DNA from: Pleodorina starrii
Lineage: Eukaryota > Chlorophyta > Chlorophyceae > Chlamydomonadales > Volvocaceae
Direction: 5' to 3'
Assembly (NCBI GenBank): GCA_030267565.1
Contig: BRXU01000030.1
Span: 124,001 to 188,000, forward strand
DNA: 64,000 nucleotides
Position numbers and translations under genes: made by a program
The notes under the pieces: generated by a model
Database searches by the model: none
What the model was told of the DNA's origin: nothing
Seen by the model: only the letters and a program-made list of their open reading frames with translations
Shown here: positions 20,968 to 30,940 of the stretch, piece after piece
Numbering within the stretch: the stretch's first letter is position 1
How the letters are laid out: the number at the start of each line of letters is the position of its first letter

Positions 20968-23176
20968 CAAGGGTTCTCCAGGGGATTTCTGAGGGATGTT
21001 CTGTTGAATAGTGTTTTACCAGGGCCAGGGTTTTCCAGGGGATATGCAGATTGCCGTGCAAGCGACTTCGAGAGTCACACGTGCAGGGCCGAGGAGTTCC
21101 TGGATTGGATTATGTTTACGGAATGCAATGGCTCAAAAGTCCTTAGTCCTGAGCCTATTGACTGTGTTCCGTTCACGGTGTGCCGCTGAGTTTCGCTACG
21201 TCCGTCGGTTGGTGCATGAGCCTCAGGAAGAGAGTCCTGGCTGGCGAGGGCGGCCCAAGGGAGTGCTAGCCTATCCCAGCAGTCGGCCGTGTTCACCTGT
21301 TGCATGCCATGTGAGTAGGTCCAGCCCGCAGCCTTTCTTTTGCCCGGTGCAGGCCTGTTGAGCCTGTGCACTGGGTGTCGTTTGTCTCCTTCGTTGCCTT
21401 GGCGGTGCTCTGTTCTGCTTTGCGGGTCTGCGCTTCAGGGTTTTCCTTTCTAGATAGGTACCTTTTCTCGGTCTGGTTGAGCTGTGCGGGACATGATTTG
21501 TCTGGGGCAGTTGTTTCTGGCGTGCTTTGTCGTGAGCCTGGCGTTTTGCCAATGTCGGTGTTGCGTTGCTATTGCTTAGTGACTGGCAGTAGGTAAGCGT
21601 TAGTCAGGCAGTTTCCTTGTTCTGGTGTGTCAGCCGCCCTTACGGCGCCTTCCGCCGTTTCTGTCGGCTGGGGGGGGAGTTCTGGTATCCAGAGTGTGTG
21701 AAACCCAGCGAGTACGGTAATCGGGCGTGACAGCTGTCATGACGGATTACTGAATTCGTTCGATTTGCGGGACAGGCGCACTGGTCTGAGATCGAAGGCG
21801 AGGTTACGGTGTAATGTCGCATGGGTCTGTGGGTCGCTGATGCGTATCATATTTGAGATGTGGTTGGTTTGGAAGATGTGTTTTGTGGTTGGAATATTTC
21901 CATTGCGTTGATCTCCTGGCAGTCTGGTGGTTTGCTTACCTGTGGTTGGTTTCTGGTACGGCAGTCATGATCTGTTGGTTCTTAAGGGTCATTTCGACGC
22001 TGTCCCAGCGTCTCGTGTCACGATTGACTGCTCGACGCTTAGTCGTAGCCTGATTCGCGACAGTGAGTATCATGTGAGGAATTAGGATCATTGGGCGAAT
22101 GTAGCCCAGGCCTCCCGTGGAACGATGAGACCCGGAAGTCGCGTACCGCGGACCACTACTCGTTTGTAACGGAACCCTGACATATTTCGTAGTCAGACTA
22201 CTGGCCGGTCTATGAATTGGGCTACGGAGCAGCGAGTTCGTCAGCCTGATGGTGCTACCTGATGGCGTTCCTTCGGCGGCTTTCCGTTATTCCAGCTTTG
22301 GTGCTGCAGGCGGAATATTCCTATCTGCTGCCATTGCTTCACTTTCCTCCTTCTCTTTCTACCTTAACACCACAACCTTCACCAGCGTAGGTAGGCACCG
22401 TCATGACAGCTGTCACGCCCGATTACCGTACTCGCTGGGTTTCACACACTCTGGATACCAGAACTCCCCCCCCAGCCGACAGAAACGGCGGAAGGCGCCG
22501 TAAGGGCGGCTGACACACCAGAACAAGGAAACTGCCTGACTAACGCTTACCTACTGCCAGTCACTAAGCAATAGCAACGCAACACCGACATTGGCAAAAC
22601 GCCAGGCTCACGACAAAGCACGCCAGAAACAACTGCCCCAGACAAATCATGTCCCGCACAGCTCAACCAGACCGAGAAAAGGTACCTATCTAGAAAGGAA
22701 AACCCTGAAGCGCAGACCGGCAAAGCAGAAACAGAGCACCGCCAAGGCAACGAAGGAGACAAACTACACCCAGTGCACAGGCTCAACAGGCCTGCACCGG
22801 GCAAAAGAAAGGCTGCGGGCTGGACCTACTCACATGGCATGCAACAGGTGAACACGGCCGACTGCTGGGATAGGCTAGCACTCCCTTGGGCCGCCCTCGC
22901 CAGCCAGGACTCTCTTCCTGAGGCTCATGCACCAACCGACGGACGTAGCGGAACTCAGCGGCACACCATGAACGGAACACAGTCAATAGGCTCAGGACTA
23001 AGGACTTTTGAGCCATTGCATTCCGTAAACATAATCCAATCCAGGAACTCCTCGGCCCTGCACGTGTGACTCTCGAAGTCGCTTGCACGGCAATCTGCAT
23101 ATTCCCTGGAAAACCCTGGCCCTGGTAAAACACTATTCAACAGAACATCCCTCGGAAATCCCCTGGAGAACCCTTG
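20968..23176. mobile_element. Fold-back (long inverted repeat) element
   Basis: The arms at 20968-21745 and 22398-23176 are inverted copies about 780 bp long with only scattered differences. Outer ends read CAAGGGTTCTCCAGGGG. Inner ends read CAGCTGTCATGACGG. The 650-bp loop is a copy of 13279-13923 plus about 17 extra bases. No transposase is recognisable, so this is either a non-autonomous fold-back transposon or a palindromic rearrangement. Its right end abuts block B. Confidence 0.75.
21736..22380. repeat. 646-bp direct repeat, copy 2 (loop of the fold-back element)
   Basis: Matches 13279-13923 at a constant offset of 8457 bp. It begins in the last ten bases of the left arm (GTCATGACGG) and ends CACAACCTTC. 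Confidence 0.9.
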
Positions 23177-23959
23177 CGCTGTGCGTAGGGTTCGCGCACG
23201 GGCGTTGATATCCAGTTCGGATATATATGGTATTGGCAACTAACATACTTCATGTAATCTGTCTCATCGATTTGTGTAGCCCGAGTGCGTTTCCGGACGT
23301 ACTATCTAGTGTTTCGATGCCCCGGTTGCTTGAGGTCATTGGCAAAGTGCCCAGCATTTTTCTCAGGCCCATTGATCTTCCGCAGCCACCAGTATTGGTT
23401 ACGTGGGTTCTTGTCAGATGTTTCGGGTGTCTCAGTGCGTCGGGGTCGAGCTTTACAAGGCCTCGCGCGGCCCGTACGGCTGCTTTCTCCTGCTTCGCAG
23501 TTTTCGGAACGGCTTGCTTGTTGATTGGCGGAGGGCTAAGTTTGCATTTGTTATGTAACTAACGTTTACGGTTCTTGACTGGAAATATTAGTTGCGGCCC
23601 CTAGCTAGCTGCCAGGCTAGCGACGGAAGAACCCATGTATTATCTCTAATACGTACTGAACCCATGTACTATCTGCCCTGCCCGGGAAGTGCGCCCCGTG
23701 AACAAAGCGGCCGTCCGTCACGTTGGGATGTCCGGCTGAACAGGTTGGCTCCTGTCCACTCAATACCGTTATTATATTCCCACCCCGCATCCTAGGGATT
23801 TGGGAGAGTTATGTAGGCGGGGTGCGAGTCGGAAGAGACGTAGTACGAGGGCTACGTGGAAGAGACTGAGTTGAGGGCTACGGACTCGGGAGTGTAGGAT
23901 AGGCATGCGAACTGGAAGAGACTAAGTTAAGCAAGGGTCCTGTCGTACATCTACTTATT

Positions 23960-24660
23960 ACACGGGAGACCCAAATGGGGGCAACAGCTCTTCATCAGCA
24001 GCTCTTGACAGCGGATCTCGCTCGACAGCCATGACTTGGATCCGTCCCTGGTGGAACCCGTACGGTCCAGCGGCCTTCCCAACCGCAACCTCGCCGCGTG
24101 CCATCCTGAGTTGGACCGCTGATGATCTGGTCGCTGCATGGTGGGACGTACTCCGCCGCCTGCCGATAGATGAACTGCACGAAGCAGCAGCCCTTGCCCG
24201 GCGGGATTTTGGTGTAGATGATCTCGCCGTACCGCCCAATCACGCTACGCAGCTGGTCCTCCGTCGTCACCCCCGACGCCAGCCCGCCGACGAAGAGCGT
24301 CGATCGTGTTGTGCAGGACGCTGCTGCTGTTCCTGGAGGGGCAGTCGATCGTGTTGTGCGGGTCGGCACTACTGCCCATCATCGATGCCGCCACTGCTGC
24401 CGCCGCCGACGGAAGGCAAGCTGCCAGCGCCGCCGGCGCCCGGTGTGCGGCTGCCGCCGCCCGGCACCGTGGGCCCTCAGCTAATGCAGCGCATCGATGG
24501 TGGTGGCGACGGAAACACGGATGGACGGGGCGGGAGAAGATGTAGACGCCGGCCTTGTCGTCCACGACGGCGCGGTCTCACTCCACTTCGGAGCCGAAGC
24601 GCACAGTCATGGGGTCGGTCATCATCTGCGTTGGCGCCAGGGACAGAAACATACGGTACT
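23960..24660 (-). pseudogene. Decayed RBP45/47 (Nam8)-type RNA-binding protein gene, copy 1
   Basis: On the minus strand 24190-24340 encodes an RRM with LFVGGLASGVT (RNP2) and GKGCCFVQF (RNP1). Together with KIPPGKGC this matches the third RRM of plant and algal RBP45/47 proteins. Upstream, 24540-24615 keeps the end of a second RRM (VRFGSEVE, then GVYIFSRPV), split by an in-frame TGA where Arg is expected. After FVQF the frame shifts. No full-length frame can be made, so it is a pseudogene or processed fragment. The plus-strand open frame at 24031-24843 is its antisense shadow. Confidence 0.65.
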
Positions 24661-25714
24661 CTGACCTTCACGCTTTGCGGCACCCGGGCGGTGTTCTGGG
24701 AGTGTGCCGCTGCTGGCACTTCCGCTGGTGGCGCCGCCGCCACTGACGCTTCGGCTCTTATGAGACCCGGCCGTCGCGGTCGAACCTGGGCCGCTTGGCA
24801 AAGGTCCTGCCTGATGGACACTGCTTTCCAATCAACGTCTTGATTGCCACGTTATGTTTCCCTTCGTGTTTCTGGCTGCCAGCCAGCAAGCAAAATCTGG
24901 GTCAGACCCGGCACCGAGCCGCACTCACGTACTGAAATGAACTGCTTCTTCCTGAAGTCATTAGTTCCGCACCAGGGCCCTTCGTATTAGCCGCGAGGGG
25001 CGGGGGGTGCCATGGCTGGTTATTATTTGTTTACAAGGAGGTTCCTGCAGGAACGAAGATTTGACTCGCACTCGCTCCTTGTAAACCGGAAAGAGGCAAA
25101 CCAAGAGCTACCGTACCCGCCAAACCCAAACCGTCAAAAGAAGGCCAGAATAAAGACGAACTGGCGACGGAGACTCATAAACACAACCGTAGCACATGCA
25201 AGGACGATTTGTCGAGCGCATGCCGAGGGTGTTTTAATAGTAGGCCAGCAGGGTCTGATAGACCCCATGGGCGTACGTCTGTGGACGTTCCTAATCACAA
25301 CAACAGTATCACGAGCGTTCGATCGGTGTGATGAAAGGGCGAGGACCATCCTTCGAGAAGGGAAAGAAATAATGGGCTTGCCAGTTGTGAACCTCTCATG
25401 CCAACCTGCAGACCGGCCCTTCACGCAAGGCCGGCACATCCGAGGGGAAGTTCCACAACAACAGGGTTCCGTAGCCGAAACCGACAGTGATCGGTCTAAG
25501 CAATGCAAAATCGCACATATCGTGCACACAAACGCGCACGCACCCGCGCTTAGCTCGATGACTCATGGGTCTTTCACAGGTCCTCCGTCCTGGACCACGC
25601 CCCCACGCCGGCCGCACGCCTGCTAGCTACCCCACGCGCACTCGGCTAACAACAAAACCTGCCTCTCCAACAAATAATTTTCCCACACTGTCACAAGAAC
25701 CAAAGGGGTATCCT
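24661..25714. other. Unassigned part of block B
   Basis: The only long frame is a plus-strand 204-codon one at 25012-25626, rich in Arg/Thr/Pro and without motifs. It is probably the 3' untranslated region of the minus-strand secreted-protein gene read backwards. Confidence 0.4.
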
Positions 25715-26008
25715 TCATTGCGAGCCAAAGGTGCCGACGGCGAAGGGTGAGGCGGAGTAATAGGTGGAGTACGGCTCGTCCACGCACATGCCGCCGCCCG
25801 ACACGCCGACGTGGGGGCAGTGGACCGCCGGCGCAACGGCCAAGAGCGCGGCGTGCCAGTAGCGGCACAGCACGGTATTCGACTGTATGCGCAACGTATT
25901 GACCAATGGGACGGTCGACAGGAAGTCCATGCAGGTCTGCATGTCGGTGTACTGCTGCAGGGGGGGCAACCTGCAGTAGTTGAGGGCGGCCTGGCAGACG
26001 ATGTTCTT
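25715..26008 (-). pseudogene. Truncated last exon of the secreted-protein gene (duplicate)
   Basis: Identical to the 3' part of exon 4 of the gene at 33484-35419 (stop at 25715). It is cut at 26008, where gypsy sequence starts. The first three exons and the start of exon 4 are missing, so it cannot make the protein. Confidence 0.85.
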
Positions 26009-28704
26009 ACTTACGTACACAGGTCGGCCGACACCGAACCTGACCCAATCGCGGTCATGAACTACGTGTGCGCGCGGTTGCACCAAGCGACGTCGGTTCC
26101 GCTTCTAAGCGCCAAGCAAGCTGCAAAGCTGCTTACGCGGGGTGCGCGATCGTACCTAATGCTAGTACGCGAAGATAGCGTTGAGCCCGCGGACCCTACT
26201 CGTTGCGAATCCGCGACGGTTGGGGCTGCTACGTCAACTGATGCTCCTGCGCCCATCGACCTTGTACCGCAGTCGGAAATAGAAGCACTGAAATCCGAAT
26301 TTTCAGATGTCTTCGCGGAGCTGAACGAGCCTCCACCGGAGCGTCCGGGCATAGGTCACACTATTCCCTTGGTAGAAGGCGCTCAGCCCCCCGCAAAACG
26401 TATGTACCGCTTAACTCAGGCTGAGCGGGAAGAGGTCAAAAAGCAAGTAGCGGATTTGCTTGCTAAAGGGTTCATCGAACCGAGCACCTCCCCATTCGGT
26501 GCGCCTGTTCTGTTTGTCGAAAAACAGGACAAGACCCTTCGAATGTGTTTGGATTATAGAGCATTAAACAAAATCACCGTCAAGCGGAGATACCCAATGC
26601 CGTCCATAACCGACCTCTTCGACCAGTTGCAAGGCGCAAAAGTCTTTTCAAGCCTTGACTTGCAACAGGGTTACTACCAAATCCGCATTACACCTGAGGA
26701 CAGACCTAAAACGAGCTTCCTCACGCCTGAGGGACAGTTTCAGTTCAAGGTCCTTTGTTTCGGCCTGACTAATGCGCCCGCAACGTTCCAATCCACCATG
26801 GCAACGATTTTTCGGGAGCACATTGGTCGATTTGTTCTCGTGTATTTGGACGATATACTTATTTTTTCTAAAACGGCACAAGAACATGTACGGCACCTCC
26901 GTATTGTACTTGAGCTGTTACGTGAGCACAAGTTCAGGGCAAAATTGCCTAAGTGCGACTTCAATAAAGCGGAATTGAAGTTTTTGGGGCACATCGTGGG
27001 CAGGGACGGCCTTAAGGTCGACCCGTCTAAAGTAAAAGTGGTACAGGACTGGGCCACTCCCACAAACGTTTCGCGTCTCAGGTCATTCCTGGGATTAGCG
27101 AATTATTTTAGGCGATTTATACAGGGTTATTCATCGCTCGTTGCCCCACTCACGTCATTGACGGGTGCTCAAGTACCTTGGGATTGGACACCGGAATGCC
27201 AATCCGCGTTTAATGGCGTGAAGCACGCACTTACGAACGCACCGGTGTTAGTTCTGCCAGAACTGGACAAGCCTTTTGAGGTTTGGTCCGACGCGTCCGT
27301 ATTCGGGACGGGTGCCATCCTCTTGCAGGACGGTCGGCCGGTGGCTTACACAAGCCAGAAGTTTACTCCCGCGGAGATAAACTACACAACCACCGACCAG
27401 GAATGCCTTGGGGTTATCCATGCGTTAACCGAATGGAGGTGCTATCTTGACGGGGCACAGCACGTCACTTTAGTCACCGATCACCAACCCCTGGTATATC
27501 TGCAAGACCAGAAAAGCAATAATTTGCTTTCGCGCCGCCAAGCGCGCTGGATGGAATACCTTTCTCGTTTCAAGTTCGAATGGGAATATCGTCCGGGCAG
27601 AATTAACGTGGCCGACCCTATTAGCAGGGTACACGAGCCTACGGTGGCAGCTGCGCTCACACGGTCAAGCATCGTCGCTGATCTCTTGACGCGGATCCAG
27701 CGAGGGTACCACAAGGACCCATCCTTTGCTGACCCATTACGGATAGCTGGGATGTACTATAACACGTCGCGTGGCCTCTGGCAAAAAGGCCAACGGGTGG
27801 TGATCCCCGACGCAGACGGGTTGCGCGATCTGATCATGGCTGAATACCATGACAGTATCACATCTGGGCATAGAGGAATAAGCCGCACAAAGGAAGTTAT
27901 TTCCCGCTCGTACTGGTGGCCCACTCTGGACGCAGACGTGGCCGAGTATGTCGGAAGATGCCCCGAATGCCAGCGCAACAAGCCTTCCAACCATAAGCCG
28001 TATGGAAAGCTACAGCCCCTCCCAATACCGGAGACAAATTGGGAGAGCGTGTCACTCGATTTGATCACGCAGCTACCGAAAACCGCTAAGGGCCACGACG
28101 CCGTACTTGTGTTTGTGGATCGGCTCAGCAAAATGGTGCACTTTGCTGCCACTCACACCGACGTCAGTGCTGAGGAGATAGCGTGGCTATACCTCGAACA
28201 CGTTTTCAAGCATCATGGGCTGTCCAGGTCCCTGGTGTCTGACCGTGGAACTCAATTCACTGGTCACTTTTGGCAGGAGCTGTTTAAGAGCCTTCGCACC
28301 AAACTACGCATGAGCACCGCTTACCATCCACAAACGGACGGTCAAACGGAGCGCATGAACCGGCTCTTGGAAGAAACCCTTCGGCACTACGTCAATCCGA
28401 CGCAGGATGATTGGGACAAACATCTGCCCTTAATCGAGTTTGCAATTAATAATTCGAAGCAGAGCACTACCAATACAACGCCGTTCATGCTCAATTCGGG
28501 TCACCAACCTCGGGTTCCCGCGGATGTTGACATCGAGTTGGAGAATGGCAAAGTCCCATCGGCCAAAGAGTTTGCTTCCATTATGCGGGAACGCATCGCT
28601 GCGGCCCGCAGGCACCTGAAAGCGGCTCAGGATCGCCAACGCACTGCCTATAACCGCAAACGAGAGGATATCTCGTTTGACATTGGAGAAAACGTGTTGC
28701 TCTC
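26009..28704 (+). mobile_element. pol: Ty3/gypsy pol fragment at the duplication junction
   Basis: A 2.7-kb stretch with an uninterrupted pol frame. It contains the end of the protease linker, a complete reverse transcriptase (CLDYRALNKITVKRRYP, YLDDILIFSK), RNase H (WSDASVFGTGAILLQD), and an integrase with its zinc finger (CPECQRNK) and DDE core (LDLITQLP, VSDRGTQF, YHPQTDGQTERMNR). It stops at FDIGENVLLS. Gag, the protease DTG, the integrase C-terminus and any chromodomain are absent. There are no LTRs or target duplications, so it did not arrive as a normal insertion. It belongs to a different family from the full-length chromovirus. Confidence 0.92.
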
Positions 28705-28904
28705 TACAATGCGTGAGACTACGTTTTGCAAGGCCGACCGAACTTACTTATTACGGTTTTACAAATTATTAAATAAAACTTGCATGGTCTGCCAATCAGT
28801 GCATGTGATATATGTCTTTATTCCGCAGCATGATCTGTTGTCACTGCCCAGCTTATGCCCCCTTGCCATGCGTGCTCCTACTGGTACTGCATTGATTTCC
28901 GCAG

Positions 28905-29380
28905 GTTCACCCCCGGGGCGAAGACAATGCAGCACCGCTATCAATGGCTGGCCTTCGGTGCGGGCCCACGCATGTGCCCGGGCAACTCGTTTGCACAGGC
29001 ATGTGGCGGATGGGTGGATTGCGGGAGTAGATTTGAAGCGCCCAACCTGTTATGTGCCTGCCATGCGGCTGGTGGCCAACTGCGTGCATGCCAAGGAGGC
29101 GTTACCGTGTCGTACGTGTTTATTTATCCTCGAATATGCATTGCAACAAGCCACATCCGTATGCCTTGCTTATTACTACCCCCGCCCCCCTTTCTCTTAC
29201 ACACATGCCGGCGTGCAGATGGCGGTGTCTTTGGTGGCCGCCTGCCTGCTGCAGTCCTTCCACTTTACTCCCCTCACCTCCACCAGCCCGCTCATATCAG
29301 TGGGGTACGACGATCTGGGTATGAGCTTCAGCCTCACCCGGGGACTGCACATGCGCATTCAGCCGCGAGCCCGCGCCTAG
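28905..29380 (+). pseudogene. Duplicated P450 exons 12 and 13
   Basis: Exon 12 (28905-28998) keeps the haem-binding FGAGPRMCPG loop. Exon 13 (29219-29380) keeps the C-terminus and stop. Exons 1-11 are absent, so this is a dead 3' fragment. Confidence 0.9.
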
Positions 29381-30012
29381 ATACACGCACATACATGTGT
29401 CAAGGTGCGCGGTACGTACTTGCATACATATCATAGCCGGTGATAGCTAGTGCAACAGCGGCGACAACTTGCTTGCAACAACGGCAGAGGCTACAGCCAT
29501 GCCAGCAACACGCGCGACAGCAAACGCCGGCGTTTCTCTGGCGGAGACTGATGACATACCTGCTGCCAGGTGTGGCCGGTTTCGTGTTGAAGTACCATGC
29601 ATACGATGCTGGTGGCGCAGCACGGAAGCGACTAACAAATGGTTGCATTCGGTCGGTCATACCACAACCAGCAGCCGAGTGATGAGGGCGGGCATCGAGT
29701 CCAGCCATACACACAGGCGGATGTACATACGTAGGTCGTCTGACGGCGTTCGCGCGAGCGGGCCATTCGCAGCCGTGGCGTTGACATGTTGAAAATCAAA
29801 TCAGCTACTTCGTAAGCGACTGAAGCCTGTTGGCTACCCACGCATGATGATATTTCTGGCTGCTCGTGATGACTTTTTATTGTATCCGGTCATGCGTGCT
29901 GTTGGCCTTGGTTTCGTCCGGCACGTTTCATGCGGACGCGTGGCTTGGTGGCCGCACGCATGGCTGGCATAATAACAAGCATAAGCCCAACCGGAGGCCG
30001 AGGCGTGGGTTA

Positions 30013-30551
30013 TTAAAAGAGCAGAAAGAGGTGATGAGGTGGGGGTTTAAGTATGTGTTGGTGCCCGTCGGCTGTCGCATATCGTGCGGGGCGCGTTCCG
30101 TTTGCCGCCTGCGTGGTGATCACAATCTTATTGAGCGCCCGGACAGCGTGGTCATTAGCGTGGAGTTGATTGCAGCATGTTTTGGCCGCTTCATTGCCCG
30201 CCCTTAGGGTGCGGAGCGAGTAGATAGGGGACGGAGATCCTTCCGGATAGCACCTACCGGCGAAGCCGAGGCTTATGGCCTCTTCGTTGTGCTGTGTAGC
30301 AGATAGACTTTCCACCCCTCTCTCGTTATTTAGAGCTGGATGGGCTACCTCGCTCTGTGTGTTGGAGGGCTTTGTCATGTTGTTTCAGCTTGTGGTTGGT
30401 GTCTGCTGTGCATCCTATTTCGATTATGCGCACGGTGTGTTGACTAGGATCCGGAGGTCCCATGTATACGGTCGCGTGTGCCTCGTTGAGAGTGATGTTA
30501 GGGATTAGGAGTAGATCAGGGTGCATTTTGAGCCGTTTCTCCTCCGGGGTG
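30013..30551 (-). pseudogene. Second copy of the possible non-LTR retrotransposon remnant
   Basis: Block A' copy of 12352-12890, with the same broken frames. Confidence 0.3.
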
Positions 30552-30940
30552 TTTGATTGGGAGCAGCCATTGAGGTACGTAGTCTTGTGCCTGCTACATA
30601 GTCTGGCCGGTTGTCTGCCGGGCCCGCGCCCATGCATGCATGACCGTGCAGCAGCCCCCGTTAGTCCCCCGCCGGGCAAGCGTACTGGCATGGTGATGGT
30701 TTGGATCGCCTGCGCGGTTGTGCCGTAGGATGTACAGAGCACGCATCCGTGGGTGGCGGCAGCCGCCCACGCAGGATATGCGCCCCGGAGGCAGGGTTGT
30801 GGCACAGGTATGGGGCAGGACGCAACTGGGCTCTCCCGGGGCCAATGGCTGGGTTCTTGAAGCGGTTCGCGAGCTTGGCGTTCCATCCATAGCTTGCCGT
30901 ACAGGTAGCACTGCTTGCTTGGCGTGTTTGTGTCGGCCTA

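Larger units (their letters stand above)
23172..26008. repeat. Block B: first copy of a 2.8-kb segmental duplication
   Basis: Matches 30941-33777 at a constant offset of 7769 bp without visible differences. It begins CCTTGCGCTGTGCGTAGGG and ends GCAGACGATGTTCTT. Its first 780 bp show only unrecognised open frames. Confidence 0.93.
26009..29380 (+). pseudogene. Chimeric open frame: gypsy pol continued into the P450 3' end
   Basis: The pol frame crosses the junction at 28704/28705 without a stop, reads P450 intron 11 and exon 12 in the wrong frame, and enters exon 13 in the correct P450 frame, ending at the P450 stop. The plus-strand frame stays open to about 25811 in block B. Whether it is transcribed is unknown. 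The product would not be a working P450, because the haem-loop exon is out of frame. Confidence 0.7.
28705..30939. repeat. Block A': second copy of the P450 3'-end duplication
   Basis: Copy of 11043-13278. It starts TACAATGCGTGAGAC, directly after the gypsy fragment, and ends TGTCGGCCT, where it joins block B' with a single extra A. Confidence 0.93.

Noticed and set aside
23227..23562. Hydrophobic 111-codon frame in block B
   Set aside because: No recognisable transmembrane protein family, and no splice or promoter context supports it.
24031..24843. 270-codon plus-strand frame in block B and its copy at 31800-32612
   Set aside because: It lies opposite the RRM pseudogene and has only Arg/Pro/Cys-rich composition. 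Identity between copies reflects recent duplication, not selection.
25012..25626. 204-codon plus-strand frame
   Set aside because: No motif is visible, and it lies opposite the 3' flank of the secreted-protein gene. Kept only as an unassigned stretch.
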